Assembly (NCBI RefSeq): GCF_000014885.1 | Contig: NC_011566.1 | Span: 3,267,501-3,331,500 of the forward strand | Length of the DNA stretch: 64,000 bases | Direction: 5' to 3' | Origin: Shewanella piezotolerans WP3 | GTDB lineage: Bacteria > Pseudomonadota > Gammaproteobacteria > Enterobacterales > Shewanellaceae | Shown here: positions 18,454 through 26,525 of the stretch, piece by piece | Layout of the letters: the number at the start of each line of letters is the position of its first letter | Position numbering within the stretch: position 1 is the stretch's first letter | Program-made: the position numbers and the translations under genes | The notes under the pieces: model-generated | The model's input: only the letters and a program-made list of their open reading frames with translations | Databases searched by the model: none | What the model was told of the DNA's origin: nothing

Positions 18454-21400
18454 ATGACTTCACTTTCTGAAAAAGTGAGTATTATCCCCTGTTGCCTTAT
18501 GACATTGACTAAAAATAAAATTAAAAATATGCCTAAGACATTACTAAAAATTGTACTTTTTCTACTCGTTTCTTTTGTTCCAATACAGTCCTCTTTAGCA
18601 TTTACGCTAAATGCTGTTTCGTTAGGGGTGCCTGAAGGGCTCTCCCAGAGCAACTTAACTTCAATCGTTGAAGACGATGATGGCTACGTTTGGATTGGTA
18701 CTCTAAATGGCCTAAATCGATATGACGGTAAACACTTTCGGCACTACTTTCCTTCAGCAAGAAACGAATTAGCAAGTGCATTTATCCGCAGCTTGTATAT
18801 CAGTCAATCAGGCTCTATGTATGTTGGCACAGATAAAGGTTTGTCAATATATGATTCGTCTCTAGACAAACTAGTTTCGTCAAAAAATCTGGGCTTTGAG
18901 ATAAATGACGCTATATGGACGATCAACGAATATAACAATAATATATTTATTGGTACTGAAAATGCTATATATATTTTGAGTGAATTAAATAACAAAAAGC
19001 TATCACTAAAGAACAAATACTCTGGTGACTTTGGCACTGTAAAAAACATAATAATGTTTGAAAACACAATGTTTATTCGAAACTACTCTGGTTTCATATA
19101 TTCCATTTCGGATCGAGTTGACTTAGTTACAAATAACGCCAACGCTATAAAGGTTATTAATGGCAAGCTAATTATATTTAAGAATAATGGCGCATTTGAG
19201 TATTCCAATGGAAACCTGGTTAATTATTCAGCCATTGAGCTTATTAGTGTTACAGAGCAGTCTGATTTCAATTTGGGTTTAGATAAAAACTCAGTATTTA
19301 TGATAGACAATGTTAAACAACCAGTTTTCATTGGAAAATTAAATGTATCAGAAAAATCATTAGAACACCCTCAAATCATCAGAGGGCGTACAAAAACATT
19401 TATTCTAAACCAAAATGATGGTTTTTTCATAATTGATGACGATAGTAACCTAATAAAAACAAAAATAGTAAGCGGTGGTAATGTTTGGTCCATTTCTCCA
19501 AATAGTAAAAATAATTTAGTTGTTGCTTCTGATGACCAATTTATTCGGCTATATGATAAAGACCTTAATATTATTGAGCTGTATGATTCTAAAGTTAAAG
19601 GTCCTAAATCTGCGGTTAAGATTGGAAATCTGATTTATGTCGCGAGTTCAAAAGGTTTCTTCTCAATAAATGTAGACAATGGCATTATAAATGACATCCT
19701 TGAAGGCACATTTTTTATCGCTAAATCTAAAAAAGACGGTGGTAGTATTTTTATTGGTTCAACCTCTGGAACTATCTTACAATATTATGTTACCACAGGG
19801 TTTACACAGGAGTACATAATCGACAAAGGTAACCCGGTCTTCGACATAAAAGAAAATAACAACTCTTTATTCGTAGCAACACAAGGTGGTTTGTTTGAGC
19901 TTGCAAATGACTTAGTTACTCCTGTTTATACAAAGCAGATGGTGCTTAGTATTGATATTTACAATGAGGAAATATTATTCGGCACCAGTTCAGGGTTGGA
20001 ATCACTATCCACAAAAAGTGGAGGTCCCGAATTAATATATAGTAAAAACAACCCTATATTTTCAATAACACAAAACAACAACTTTATTCTAGCCTCTTCT
20101 GTTAACGAAGTTATCTTAAAGGACAAGAAAGATGATAAGTTATATAATCTAACAAAAGAGTTGGGTGTTCAGGAAGAGTATAACACTCATGCAATATTAA
20201 AAGGAAATGAAGAAATATACATAGGCGGAATATCTGGAGTTAGCTTTGTATCAATAAATAGGATGATGGAATACTTATCCTCAAGAGAAACACTCGATGT
20301 AACACTTGATGAGTTATTAATATTCAACATACCTGAAACACCTAATGGTGGAGTGTTGAATAACAAGCTAAGTAAAACAGAAAAACTTAAATTAAAGTAT
20401 TCAGACTATCCATTCACAATATCTTTTCATAGCCCTAGAAGTCCACTTAAAGATATTAATTATATTTATCAGATGCGTGGTCTATCAGAGTCTCTAATTA
20501 ATTCAGAAGGAATAAACTCTGCGACTTACACAAACTTGTCTCCTGGAGATTATGAGTTTGCTGTTTATGCTATTGATCCCGTTTCGGGTAAACATGGTTC
20601 CGAAAAAACCTTAAGCATCGAGATAACCCCACCATGGTGGTTATCAACTCCAGCTAAAGCTCTATATTTCTTAGTAGTACTTTTAATATCTATTGCGACA
20701 ATAAAAATTGCGATGAGAAGAAGAGTGGTTCAGAGACAGATCGCAAAAAGTGAAGAGCGGCTGAAACTGTCACTGTGGGGTAGCGGTGATGAGATGTGGG
20801 ATTGGGACATTGAGACAGGACAAATTTATCGCTCAAATATTTGGGGGTCACTAGAATTCCCAAGAGATGGGCAACGCTCTGGTCAAGAAGGCGAAGAGAG
20901 TAATATCCACCCTATGGACCAAATTCGAGTGCGCGATGCCTTAAACAAACATTTCTACGGTGAGACCGATCATTTTGAAGCCGCATACAGGGTTAAAGGA
21001 AAGTCTGACGATTGGGTGTGGATTTTGGATCGTGCAAAAATTGTAGAGCGCGACGAGAATGACAATGCACTGCGTATGACAGGTACTATCAAAAACATCA
21101 GTAACTTTAAGCAAGCTGAAGAGCAGCTGAGACTTTTTGAGCGGGCGATTCAGAATATTTCTGAAGGCATGTTCATTTTAGATAACGAGTTCTGTTTTGT
21201 AGAGGTGAATGAAGCCTGTTGTGACCTTTCAATGCTAAGTAAAAAGGATTTTATTGGCACACTGTTTAATTTTGACCTATATCCCGATAGTTATTCAGAA
21301 CAGATCCGCTCCATATTAAAACAGCAAGGACGATGGAGTAATGAAGTCGAATCAGCAAGAGGCAACGGTACTAGCTTTTTAATGGAATTAACTATCGATG

Positions 21401-22809
21401 CCATTTACGACGAACAGGGTGAATTGTCTCATTATGTTGGTATTTTCTCTGATGTCAGTCGACGTAAGCAGCAGGAAGAGGAGCTAAGAAAGCTCACCAA
21501 TAACGACTTGCTAACTAACCTTCCCAACCGCTCTAACCTTATGGTGACGCTCGGTAACTTGGTGAAAAGAGATTCTCACCACACCTTAATGGTTTTGGAT
21601 CTCGATAATTTTAAGAAAATTAACGACTCCTTAGGTCACCAAGTGGGTGACGAGTTACTGATATTAGTCTCTGAACGAATTCAAGCAGCCGTACCTCATC
21701 ACACCAGCATTTATCGTTTAGGCGGTGATGAGTTTGCTATATTAATCGACAAAAATCCTGATATTGGTGTGAGTGCTGTGATTGCAAAAACAGTCATCCA
21801 CGCTTTTGAAAGTGCTTTTCAATTGTCTGCAGAAAAAGTCGTGGTTGGGGTAAGTATCGGTATCGTTTTATATCCTGAAGATGACCAAAATGAACAAGCC
21901 CTGTTGCGCAAAGCAGATATTGCGATGTACCACGCTAAATCGGCTGGCGGTAATCGCTACCAATTCTATTCAGAATCACTTAATAAGAACGCGATTAGAC
22001 AGCTAGAGGTGGAAAACCTAATCCGTGAAGGCATTAAAGATGATCTGTTTGAAGTGTACTACCAACCAAAAATAGATTTAAAAACAGGTAATATGGCTGG
22101 TATGGAAGCTCTGGTTCGCTTAAACCATCCAGAGCATGGCTTAATTCCACCTAATAGCTTTATCCCGCTAGCCGAAGAAAACGGACTCATTGTTGAAATC
22201 GGCGATATTGTGCTTAAAAAAGCATGCTTTGCAGCCCAAAAATGGCGCTCGCAAGGTTTGTTTAATGGTCGTGTGGCTGTTAATTTGTCGTCAAAACAGT
22301 TTGCTCTGCCCGATCTTCAACAACGCATCGAATCTGTGTTGCGATTAACTCAGTTGCCAGCTGCAAACTTAGAACTTGAAATAACCGAAGGAACAGTAAT
22401 ACGTGAACCGGAAAAAGCGATAAAAGTGATGCAGCAGCTATCAAAAATGGGGGTAAGTTTAGCCCTCGATGACTTTGGTACAGGCTACTCTTCGTTGTCA
22501 TATTTAAAGCGTTTTCCAATCCACACTCTTAAGATTGATAAAGCATTCGTTGATGATATCGATAAATCCGATCGCGACTTGAAAATGGTCGATTCAATTA
22601 TCACTATCGCCCACAATATGGGGCTTTCAGTGGTTGGTGAAGGCGTAGAAGAAACGTCTCAACTGAGTATTTTACGAGCACTAAAATGTGAAGAGATCCA
22701 AGGCTATATTTATAGCAAGGCTGTAACCGAACATGAGTTCACTAATCTTCTGCACAATGATACGAATGCTAAACCATTAAAAGCAATCTCACTAAATAAA
22801 GCGCAATAA
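18454..22809 (+). CDS. Periplasmic-propeller sensor with PAS, GGDEF and EAL domains
   Basis: A 1451-aa single-chain c-di-GMP protein. A signal or anchor (PKTLLKIVLFLLVSFVP) is followed by a two-component-regulator-type beta-propeller (about 52-650; e.g. EDDDGYVWIGTLNGLNRYDG), a Y_Y_Y-type domain (about 655-735), a membrane span (about 737-757) and two PAS regions (about 775-1010). Then come a diguanylate cyclase domain with GGDEF (1090-1094) and an EAL phosphodiesterase domain (EALVR at 1218-1222; DDFGTGYSSL; VGEGVEE). Both signature motifs are intact. I chose the ATG at 18454 for its GAAGG 9 nt upstream; 18529 (MPKTLLK) is an alternative closer to the signal peptide. The sensor half is clearly more AT-rich than the rest. 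Confidence 0.88.
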   Translation: MTSLSEKVSIIPCCLMTLTKNKIKNMPKTLLKIVLFLLVSFVPIQSSLAFTLNAVSLGVPEGLSQSNLTSIVEDDDGYVWIGTLNGLNRYDGKHFRHYFPSARNELASAFIRSLYISQSGSMYVGTDKGLSIYDSSLDKLVSSKNLGFEINDAIWTINEYNNNIFIGTENAIYILSELNNKKLSLKNKYSGDFGTVKNIIMFENTMFIRNYSGFIYSISDRVDLVTNNANAIKVINGKLIIFKNNGAFEYSNGNLVNYSAIELISVTEQSDFNLGLDKNSVFMIDNVKQPVFIGKLNVSEKSLEHPQIIRGRTKTFILNQNDGFFIIDDDSNLIKTKIVSGGNVWSISPNSKNNLVVASDDQFIRLYDKDLNIIELYDSKVKGPKSAVKIGNLIYVASSKGFFSINVDNGIINDILEGTFFIAKSKKDGGSIFIGSTSGTILQYYVTTGFTQEYIIDKGNPVFDIKENNNSLFVATQGGLFELANDLVTPVYTKQMVLSIDIYNEEILFGTSSGLESLSTKSGGPELIYSKNNPIFSITQNNNFILASSVNEVILKDKKDDKLYNLTKELGVQEEYNTHAILKGNEEIYIGGISGVSFVSINRMMEYLSSRETLDVTLDELLIFNIPETPNGGVLNNKLSKTEKLKLKYSDYPFTISFHSPRSPLKDINYIYQMRGLSESLINSEGINSATYTNLSPGDYEFAVYAIDPVSGKHGSEKTLSIEITPPWWLSTPAKALYFLVVLLISIATIKIAMRRRVVQRQIAKSEERLKLSLWGSGDEMWDWDIETGQIYRSNIWGSLEFPRDGQRSGQEGEESNIHPMDQIRVRDALNKHFYGETDHFEAAYRVKGKSDDWVWILDRAKIVERDENDNALRMTGTIKNISNFKQAEEQLRLFERAIQNISEGMFILDNEFCFVEVNEACCDLSMLSKKDFIGTLFNFDLYPDSYSEQIRSILKQQGRWSNEVESARGNGTSFLMELTIDAIYDEQGELSHYVGIFSDVSRRKQQEEELRKLTNNDLLTNLPNRSNLMVTLGNLVKRDSHHTLMVLDLDNFKKINDSLGHQVGDELLILVSERIQAAVPHHTSIYRLGGDEFAILIDKNPDIGVSAVIAKTVIHAFESAFQLSAEKVVVGVSIGIVLYPEDDQNEQALLRKADIAMYHAKSAGGNRYQFYSESLNKNAIRQLEVENLIREGIKDDLFEVYYQPKIDLKTGNMAGMEALVRLNHPEHGLIPPNSFIPLAEENGLIVEIGDIVLKKACFAAQKWRSQGLFNGRVAVNLSSKQFALPDLQQRIESVLRLTQLPAANLELEITEGTVIREPEKAIKVMQQLSKMGVSLALDDFGTGYSSLSYLKRFPIHTLKIDKAFVDDIDKSDRDLKMVDSIITIAHNMGLSVVGEGVEETSQLSILRALKCEEIQGYIYSKAVTEHEFTNLLHNDTNAKPLKAISLNKAQ

Positions 22810-22825
22810 CTTAACCATGTAAACA

Positions 22826-22843
22826 TTGGCACAACATCTGCAA
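22826..22843 (+). promoter_or_regulatory. Candidate sigma-54 (RpoN) -24/-12 promoter
   Basis: TTGGCACAACATCTGCAA contains TGGCAC and CTGCA with exactly ten bases between the invariant GG (22828-22829) and GC (22840-22841), the sigma-54 arrangement. Only the first T of the -12 TTGCA block differs. It would start transcription near 22853, about 36 nt before the repeat-protein ATG. Confidence 0.65.
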
Positions 22844-22888
22844 TAACCTTTTCAATAGTCAAAAAAATGATACTTTGAGAAGGTTAAG

Positions 22889-23800
22889 ATGAAAAAGATA
22901 ATTAATGGATTAGTTGTTTCAGTTGCATTTGCATGTTCACTTCCAGTTATGGCTTCTAGCCACACGTCAATAAAGAACTTCGAGAGCAGCTACCTAGCGC
23001 TTGAGCTACAAACGGCAGGCGTGCCGCATATAAAAGTAAAGCCACTACAAACAGCTGGCGTGCCGCACATCAAAGTAAAGCCACTGCAAACAGCAGGTGT
23101 GCCGCACATCAAAGTAAAGCCATTGCAAACAGCAGGTGTGCCACATATCAAAGTAAAGCCATTACAAACAGCTGGTGTGCCGCACATCAAAGTTAAGCCA
23201 TTACAAACAGCTGGCGTACCTCACATCAAAGTTAAGCCACTACAAACAGCAGGTGTGCCGCATATCAAAGTAAAGCCACTACAAACAGCTGGCGTACCTC
23301 ACATCAAAGTTAAGCCACTACAAACAGCTGGCGTGCCTCACATCAAAGTAAAGCCACTACAAACAGCAGGTGTGCCGCACATCAAAGTTAAGCCACTACA
23401 AACAGCTGGTGTGCCACATATCAAAGTTAAGCCACTACAAACAGCTGGTGTGCCACATATCAAAGTAAAGCCATTGCAAACAGCTGGTGTGCCACATATT
23501 AAGATGAAGCCACTACAAACAGCTGGTGTGCCACATATCAAAGTAAAGCCATTACAAACAGCTGGTGTGCCACACATCAAAGTTAAGCCACTACAAACAG
23601 CTGGTGTGCCACATATCAAAGTAAAGCCATTGCAAACAGCTGGTGTGCCACACATCAAAGTTAAGCCACTACAAACAGCTGGTGTGCCACATATCAAAGT
23701 AAAGCCATTGCAAACAGCTGGTGTGCCACACATCAAAGTTAAGCCACTACAAACAGCAGGTGTGCCGCACATTAAAGTTCTTAACCAAGCTGCGGCATAG
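22889..23800 (+). CDS. Exported tandem-repeat protein, 20 units of LQTAGVPHIKVKP
   Basis: Not a protein I recognise. The 303 residues comprise a signal peptide (cut likely after PVMA, residue 22), a short linker to residue 39, nineteen complete 13-residue units LQTAGVPHIKVKP and a twentieth ending HIKVLNQAAA. Unit 13 has V11M; all other differences between units are synonymous. Each unit has two lysines, one histidine and no acidic residue, so the mature protein is strongly basic and without cysteine. There is no lipobox, membrane span or barrel. The unit could form a beta-strand and turn (structural or fibre-like), bind an anionic polymer, or be a precursor cut into peptides. AAGG precedes the ATG; a sigma-54-like promoter is upstream and a 38-codon gene follows 13 bp later. 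Confidence 0.85.
   Translation: MKKIINGLVVSVAFACSLPVMASSHTSIKNFESSYLALELQTAGVPHIKVKPLQTAGVPHIKVKPLQTAGVPHIKVKPLQTAGVPHIKVKPLQTAGVPHIKVKPLQTAGVPHIKVKPLQTAGVPHIKVKPLQTAGVPHIKVKPLQTAGVPHIKVKPLQTAGVPHIKVKPLQTAGVPHIKVKPLQTAGVPHIKVKPLQTAGVPHIKMKPLQTAGVPHIKVKPLQTAGVPHIKVKPLQTAGVPHIKVKPLQTAGVPHIKVKPLQTAGVPHIKVKPLQTAGVPHIKVKPLQTAGVPHIKVLNQAAA
23006..23779 (+). repeat. In-frame 39-bp tandem repeat array, 19.8 units
   Basis: Nineteen full 39-bp units (23006-23746) plus 33 bp of a twentieth. Third-position variants at Leu, Ala, Gly, Val, Pro, His and Ile codons distinguish units. Units 14-19 follow an alternating two-unit pattern (CAT...GTA then CAC...GTT); units 16-17 and 18-19 look like copies of one 78-bp dimer. 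The first units are the most diverged, and the array is directly repeated with no spacers. Confidence 0.95.
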
Positions 23801-23813
23801 AGGAGAATAAATT

Positions 23814-23930
23814 ATGTTTGATTCAATTATGCAAATTCTAGGTCTCGCAAAACCAGCTCGTAAGAAAGTTAAGTTACCTGAAGGTTTAAATCATCTAGAA
23901 GTCATCCCAGCCAAAGGTTGGTGGAACTAA
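23814..23930 (+). CDS. 38-aa small protein downstream of repeat gene
   Basis: Too short for usual gene callers, but supported by AGGAG 8 nt before the ATG, a position 13 bp after the repeat gene, and a strong terminator beyond its stop. The product begins MFDSIMQILGLAKPARKK and ends EVIPAKGWWN: a short amphipathic start, a basic middle and an aromatic tail. It has no signal peptide or full membrane span. I do not recognise it. Co-transcription suggests a role with the exported repeat protein, for example as chaperone, regulator, immunity or leader peptide; none of these is shown by the sequence. Confidence 0.7.
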   Translation: MFDSIMQILGLAKPARKKVKLPEGLNHLEVIPAKGWWN

Positions 23931-23956
23931 GTATCAGCTGAGATATTTGGCTAGTG

Positions 23957-23999
23957 ATAAAAACAAAAAAAGGAGCTTAGCTCCTTTTTTTGTTTTTAT
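23957..23999. terminator. Perfect 20-bp-stem bidirectional terminator
   Basis: The 20-bp stem 23957-23976 pairs exactly with 23980-23999 around a TTA loop. A-rich and T-rich arms give a U tract in both directions. It closes the repeat cassette (rightward) and the convergent 66-aa membrane protein gene (leftward). Confidence 0.92.
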
Positions 24000-24012
24000 C
24001 CTTGACTTCAGT

Positions 24013-24213
24013 TTACATGTTGATCGAAGCGCCCTGCTTGCCCATCGCTTTACGATAAGCCAGTTGCTTATGGGAATTAAACAACGGATATGCTGCTGGC
24101 CCCAATAATGCACCTGCAACAACCCAGCGCTTTACTGGTAAGCCAGCGTTAAAAGCAGCCTGTCCAAGTAAAAAACTGGATAAAACTAAAAATAAAACAA
24201 TTGGGAATACCAC
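24013..24213 (-). CDS. Small membrane protein, function unknown
   Basis: A 66-aa protein starting at GTG 24213 with GAGGT about 9 nt upstream. An N-terminal hydrophobic span (VFPIVLFLVLSSFLLG) and a second around WVVAGALLGPAAYPLF precede a basic tail (KQLAYRKAMGKQ). I do not recognise a family. The good ribosome binding site, membrane-protein composition and shared terminator support a real gene. The overlapping frame at 23934-24122 is judged a shadow of it. Confidence 0.65.
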   Translation of the reverse strand: MVFPIVLFLVLSSFLLGQAAFNAGLPVKRWVVAGALLGPAAYPLFNSHKQLAYRKAMGKQGASINM

Positions 24214-24334
24214 TTACCTACACCTCACATCAAATAAGTTAGCGTCCATACCTTAAAATCATTCAAGTTGGGCATTATATCCTCTCCAACACCTAAATGA
24301 GAGTGTTTTTTAGTCAATTTTTTGCCACTTAACA

Positions 24335-24363
24335 TAAAAAATGCGGCTAAATGTAGCCGCATT
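24335..24363 (-). terminator. Terminator after fadJ
   Basis: AATGCGGCTA / TAGCCGCATT stem (24340-24349 with 24354-24363) followed leftward by a T run, between the fadJ stop and the small membrane protein gene. Confidence 0.85.
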
Positions 24364-24398
24364 GTTAATTTTTTGACACTTTTGAGATTATTTAAGCA

Positions 24399-26525
24399 TT
24401 ACTTGAAGAAGTAACTTTGCTCATTCGCCATCTGCTTTAGCAATTCTGCAGGTGCAAAACGATCACCAAACTGAGATTGATATCCACTTAAGATCTCCAC
24501 CAACTTGGCAGGGCCGAGCGTATCAATGTAATGGAATGGACCACCCAAGAAAGGTGGGAAGCCAATTCCAAATATCGCCCCAATATCTCCATCTCGAGCT
24601 GAGGCAATAATACCCTCTTCCAAACATCTCACTGCTTCATTAAGCATTTGAACCACACAGCGTAGAGCAAGCTCATTCGCATCACTATTTTGGCCCGGAG
24701 TTAACCCAAGTACTGCGTACACACTGCTGTCGACTTCCTTTGCTTTCTTCTTACTTCCATATTGATAGAAACCCTTGCCGTTTTTACGTCCTTTACGGTC
24801 ATCGGCTAACAACTTATCAAATGCCGACGGAGCCTTAAACCGCTCCCCGAGTTCAGCTTCTAAAGTAGGAGAAATCTTGGCACCAACATCAATACCAACT
24901 TCATCAAGCAGTGTCATTGGTCCGACTGGGAAACCAAATTTAACCAAAGCTTTATCTAAATGCTCAACACTCTGCCCCTCTAACAACAGCTGTGCAGCTT
25001 CATTCATATACAGAGCAAGAATACGGTTTACGTAAAAACCTGCGCCATCTTGAACCACAATAGGCGTTTTACCTTGCTTGCGTGCAAAAGCTACTGTTGT
25101 TGCTATCGTCTCGGCAGAGGTTTTTTCATGGGCAATGACTTCGACTAAAGGCATTTTCTCAACCGGTGAAAAATAGTGCAAACCGATGACATTCTCAGGG
25201 CGAGTTGCTGCCTCAGCAATTTGTGATATTGGCAGCGATGACGTATTTGAAGCGAAAATAGTATTCTCACCACATTCTCGTTCTACATCTTTAACCATTT
25301 GATGCTTAAGCGACAAATCTTCAAAGACTGCCTCAACGACGATATCGGCATCTTTAATCCCTTTATATTCTGTCGTTGTCGTCATCAAAGCCATTAAATT
25401 GTCACGCACAGCAGGCGTCATATGGCGGCGCTTAACGCCTTTATCGAGCAACTTGTATGCGTAAGATAGCGCGTTGCTTAAACCCGTCTCACTAATATCT
25501 TTAACCCGAGCCGGAATTTTAGCTTTAGTCGTCGTAACAGAGGCAATACCGCCTCCCATCAATCCACCACCAAGGATCATCGCTTTTTTGACTTTACGAG
25601 GCTCAACATCTCCAGCGCCAGTCTCTTTTTTCATTTCTGTCGTGGCAAAGAAAATACTTCTCAAGGCTTCAGACTCTTTCGATATCACTAGATCAGAGAA
25701 ATGACTTGCTTCCACTTCTAAGCCTTTGATTAGGCCCTTAGTCATGCCTTGGCGTACACAATCGATTATCTTGGCTGGAGCAGGATAATTTCCCTGGGTT
25801 TTCTTAGCGACTTGTTTGCCAGCTTGGTCAAAAATAATATTTCGACCTGCACTAGTGCCTTCAAGCATTTTGTTAATAAATGACTGTTTTTTCTTTTTGG
25901 CTGTGCGTTTACCCGCCAGCGCCATTTCAATCGCGGTGCGCATTAATATCGACTCAGGTACCGCATCATCGACTAAGCCCATTTTTATCGCTTGCTTAGG
26001 CCTAATCTGCTTACCTGTTAGCATCATATCTAGTGCTGTTGTAATACCAACCAAACGCGGTAAACGCTGAGTACCGCCACCACCAGGAAGTAAACCCAGT
26101 TGCACTTCAGGTACACCCATCATTGTTTTGCTATTTAAGCTACAAACTCGCTGATGACAAGCTAATGCCAACTCTAAACCACCGCCTAAACACGCACCAT
26201 TAATCGCAGCAACGACTGGGATAGATAAGTTTTCTAACTCATTAAAAACCACATGCCCTTGTTGAGAAAGTAACTTCGCATCCATTGCGGTTTCGCATGC
26301 ATCTAACATTGATATATCTGCACCCGCAACAAAGGAGTCCTTCTTGCCTGAAACTAGCACCAAACCTTTTATACTGCTGTCTTGCTTTATTTCAGCAAGC
26401 ATCTCACTGATCTCTGGACCAAATTCACTGCGCAGCGTATTCATCGTCTCACCAGGTACATCCATGGTTAATATGGCAATACCATCTTCTCGGCGAGCTA
26501 AATTAAATGTCTTTTCCATTTCCAT
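24399..26525 (-). CDS. fadJ: Fatty acid oxidation complex alpha subunit FadJ
   Basis: Multifunctional beta-oxidation protein: enoyl-CoA hydratase and 3-hydroxyacyl-CoA dehydrogenase in one chain (708 aa; about 714 in E. coli FadJ). The crotonase part (about 1-190) has SFVAGADISML and ACLGGGLELALACH; the NAD loop GGGLMGGGIAS is near 317; the dehydrogenase part carries FSPVEKMPLVEV and VQDGAGFYVNR. The ATG overlaps the fadI stop by one base (TAATG). Pairing with FadI rather than FadA, plus length, identifies FadJ. Confidence 0.95.
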   Translation of the reverse strand: MEMEKTFNLARREDGIAILTMDVPGETMNTLRSEFGPEISEMLAEIKQDSSIKGLVLVSGKKDSFVAGADISMLDACETAMDAKLLSQQGHVVFNELENLSIPVVAAINGACLGGGLELALACHQRVCSLNSKTMMGVPEVQLGLLPGGGGTQRLPRLVGITTALDMMLTGKQIRPKQAIKMGLVDDAVPESILMRTAIEMALAGKRTAKKKKQSFINKMLEGTSAGRNIIFDQAGKQVAKKTQGNYPAPAKIIDCVRQGMTKGLIKGLEVEASHFSDLVISKESEALRSIFFATTEMKKETGAGDVEPRKVKKAMILGGGLMGGGIASVTTTKAKIPARVKDISETGLSNALSYAYKLLDKGVKRRHMTPAVRDNLMALMTTTTEYKGIKDADIVVEAVFEDLSLKHQMVKDVERECGENTIFASNTSSLPISQIAEAATRPENVIGLHYFSPVEKMPLVEVIAHEKTSAETIATTVAFARKQGKTPIVVQDGAGFYVNRILALYMNEAAQLLLEGQSVEHLDKALVKFGFPVGPMTLLDEVGIDVGAKISPTLEAELGERFKAPSAFDKLLADDRKGRKNGKGFYQYGSKKKAKEVDSSVYAVLGLTPGQNSDANELALRCVVQMLNEAVRCLEEGIIASARDGDIGAIFGIGFPPFLGGPFHYIDTLGPAKLVEILSGYQSQFGDRFAPAELLKQMANEQSYFFK

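Noticed and set aside
22990..23772. Two minus-strand open frames rich in CGTPAVC units over the repeat array
   Set aside because: They are the reverse reading of a 39-bp in-frame repeat, which keeps any stop-free frame open; no ribosome binding site or signal, and the plus frame has a signal peptide and silent-site conservation.
23006..23779. Possible CRISPR array
   Set aside because: The units are contiguous with no unique spacers, and the array is translated in frame.
23934..24122. 62-aa minus-strand frame overlapping the 66-aa membrane protein
   Set aside because: Runs through the terminator hairpin and lacks a ribosome binding site; the 66-aa frame is better.
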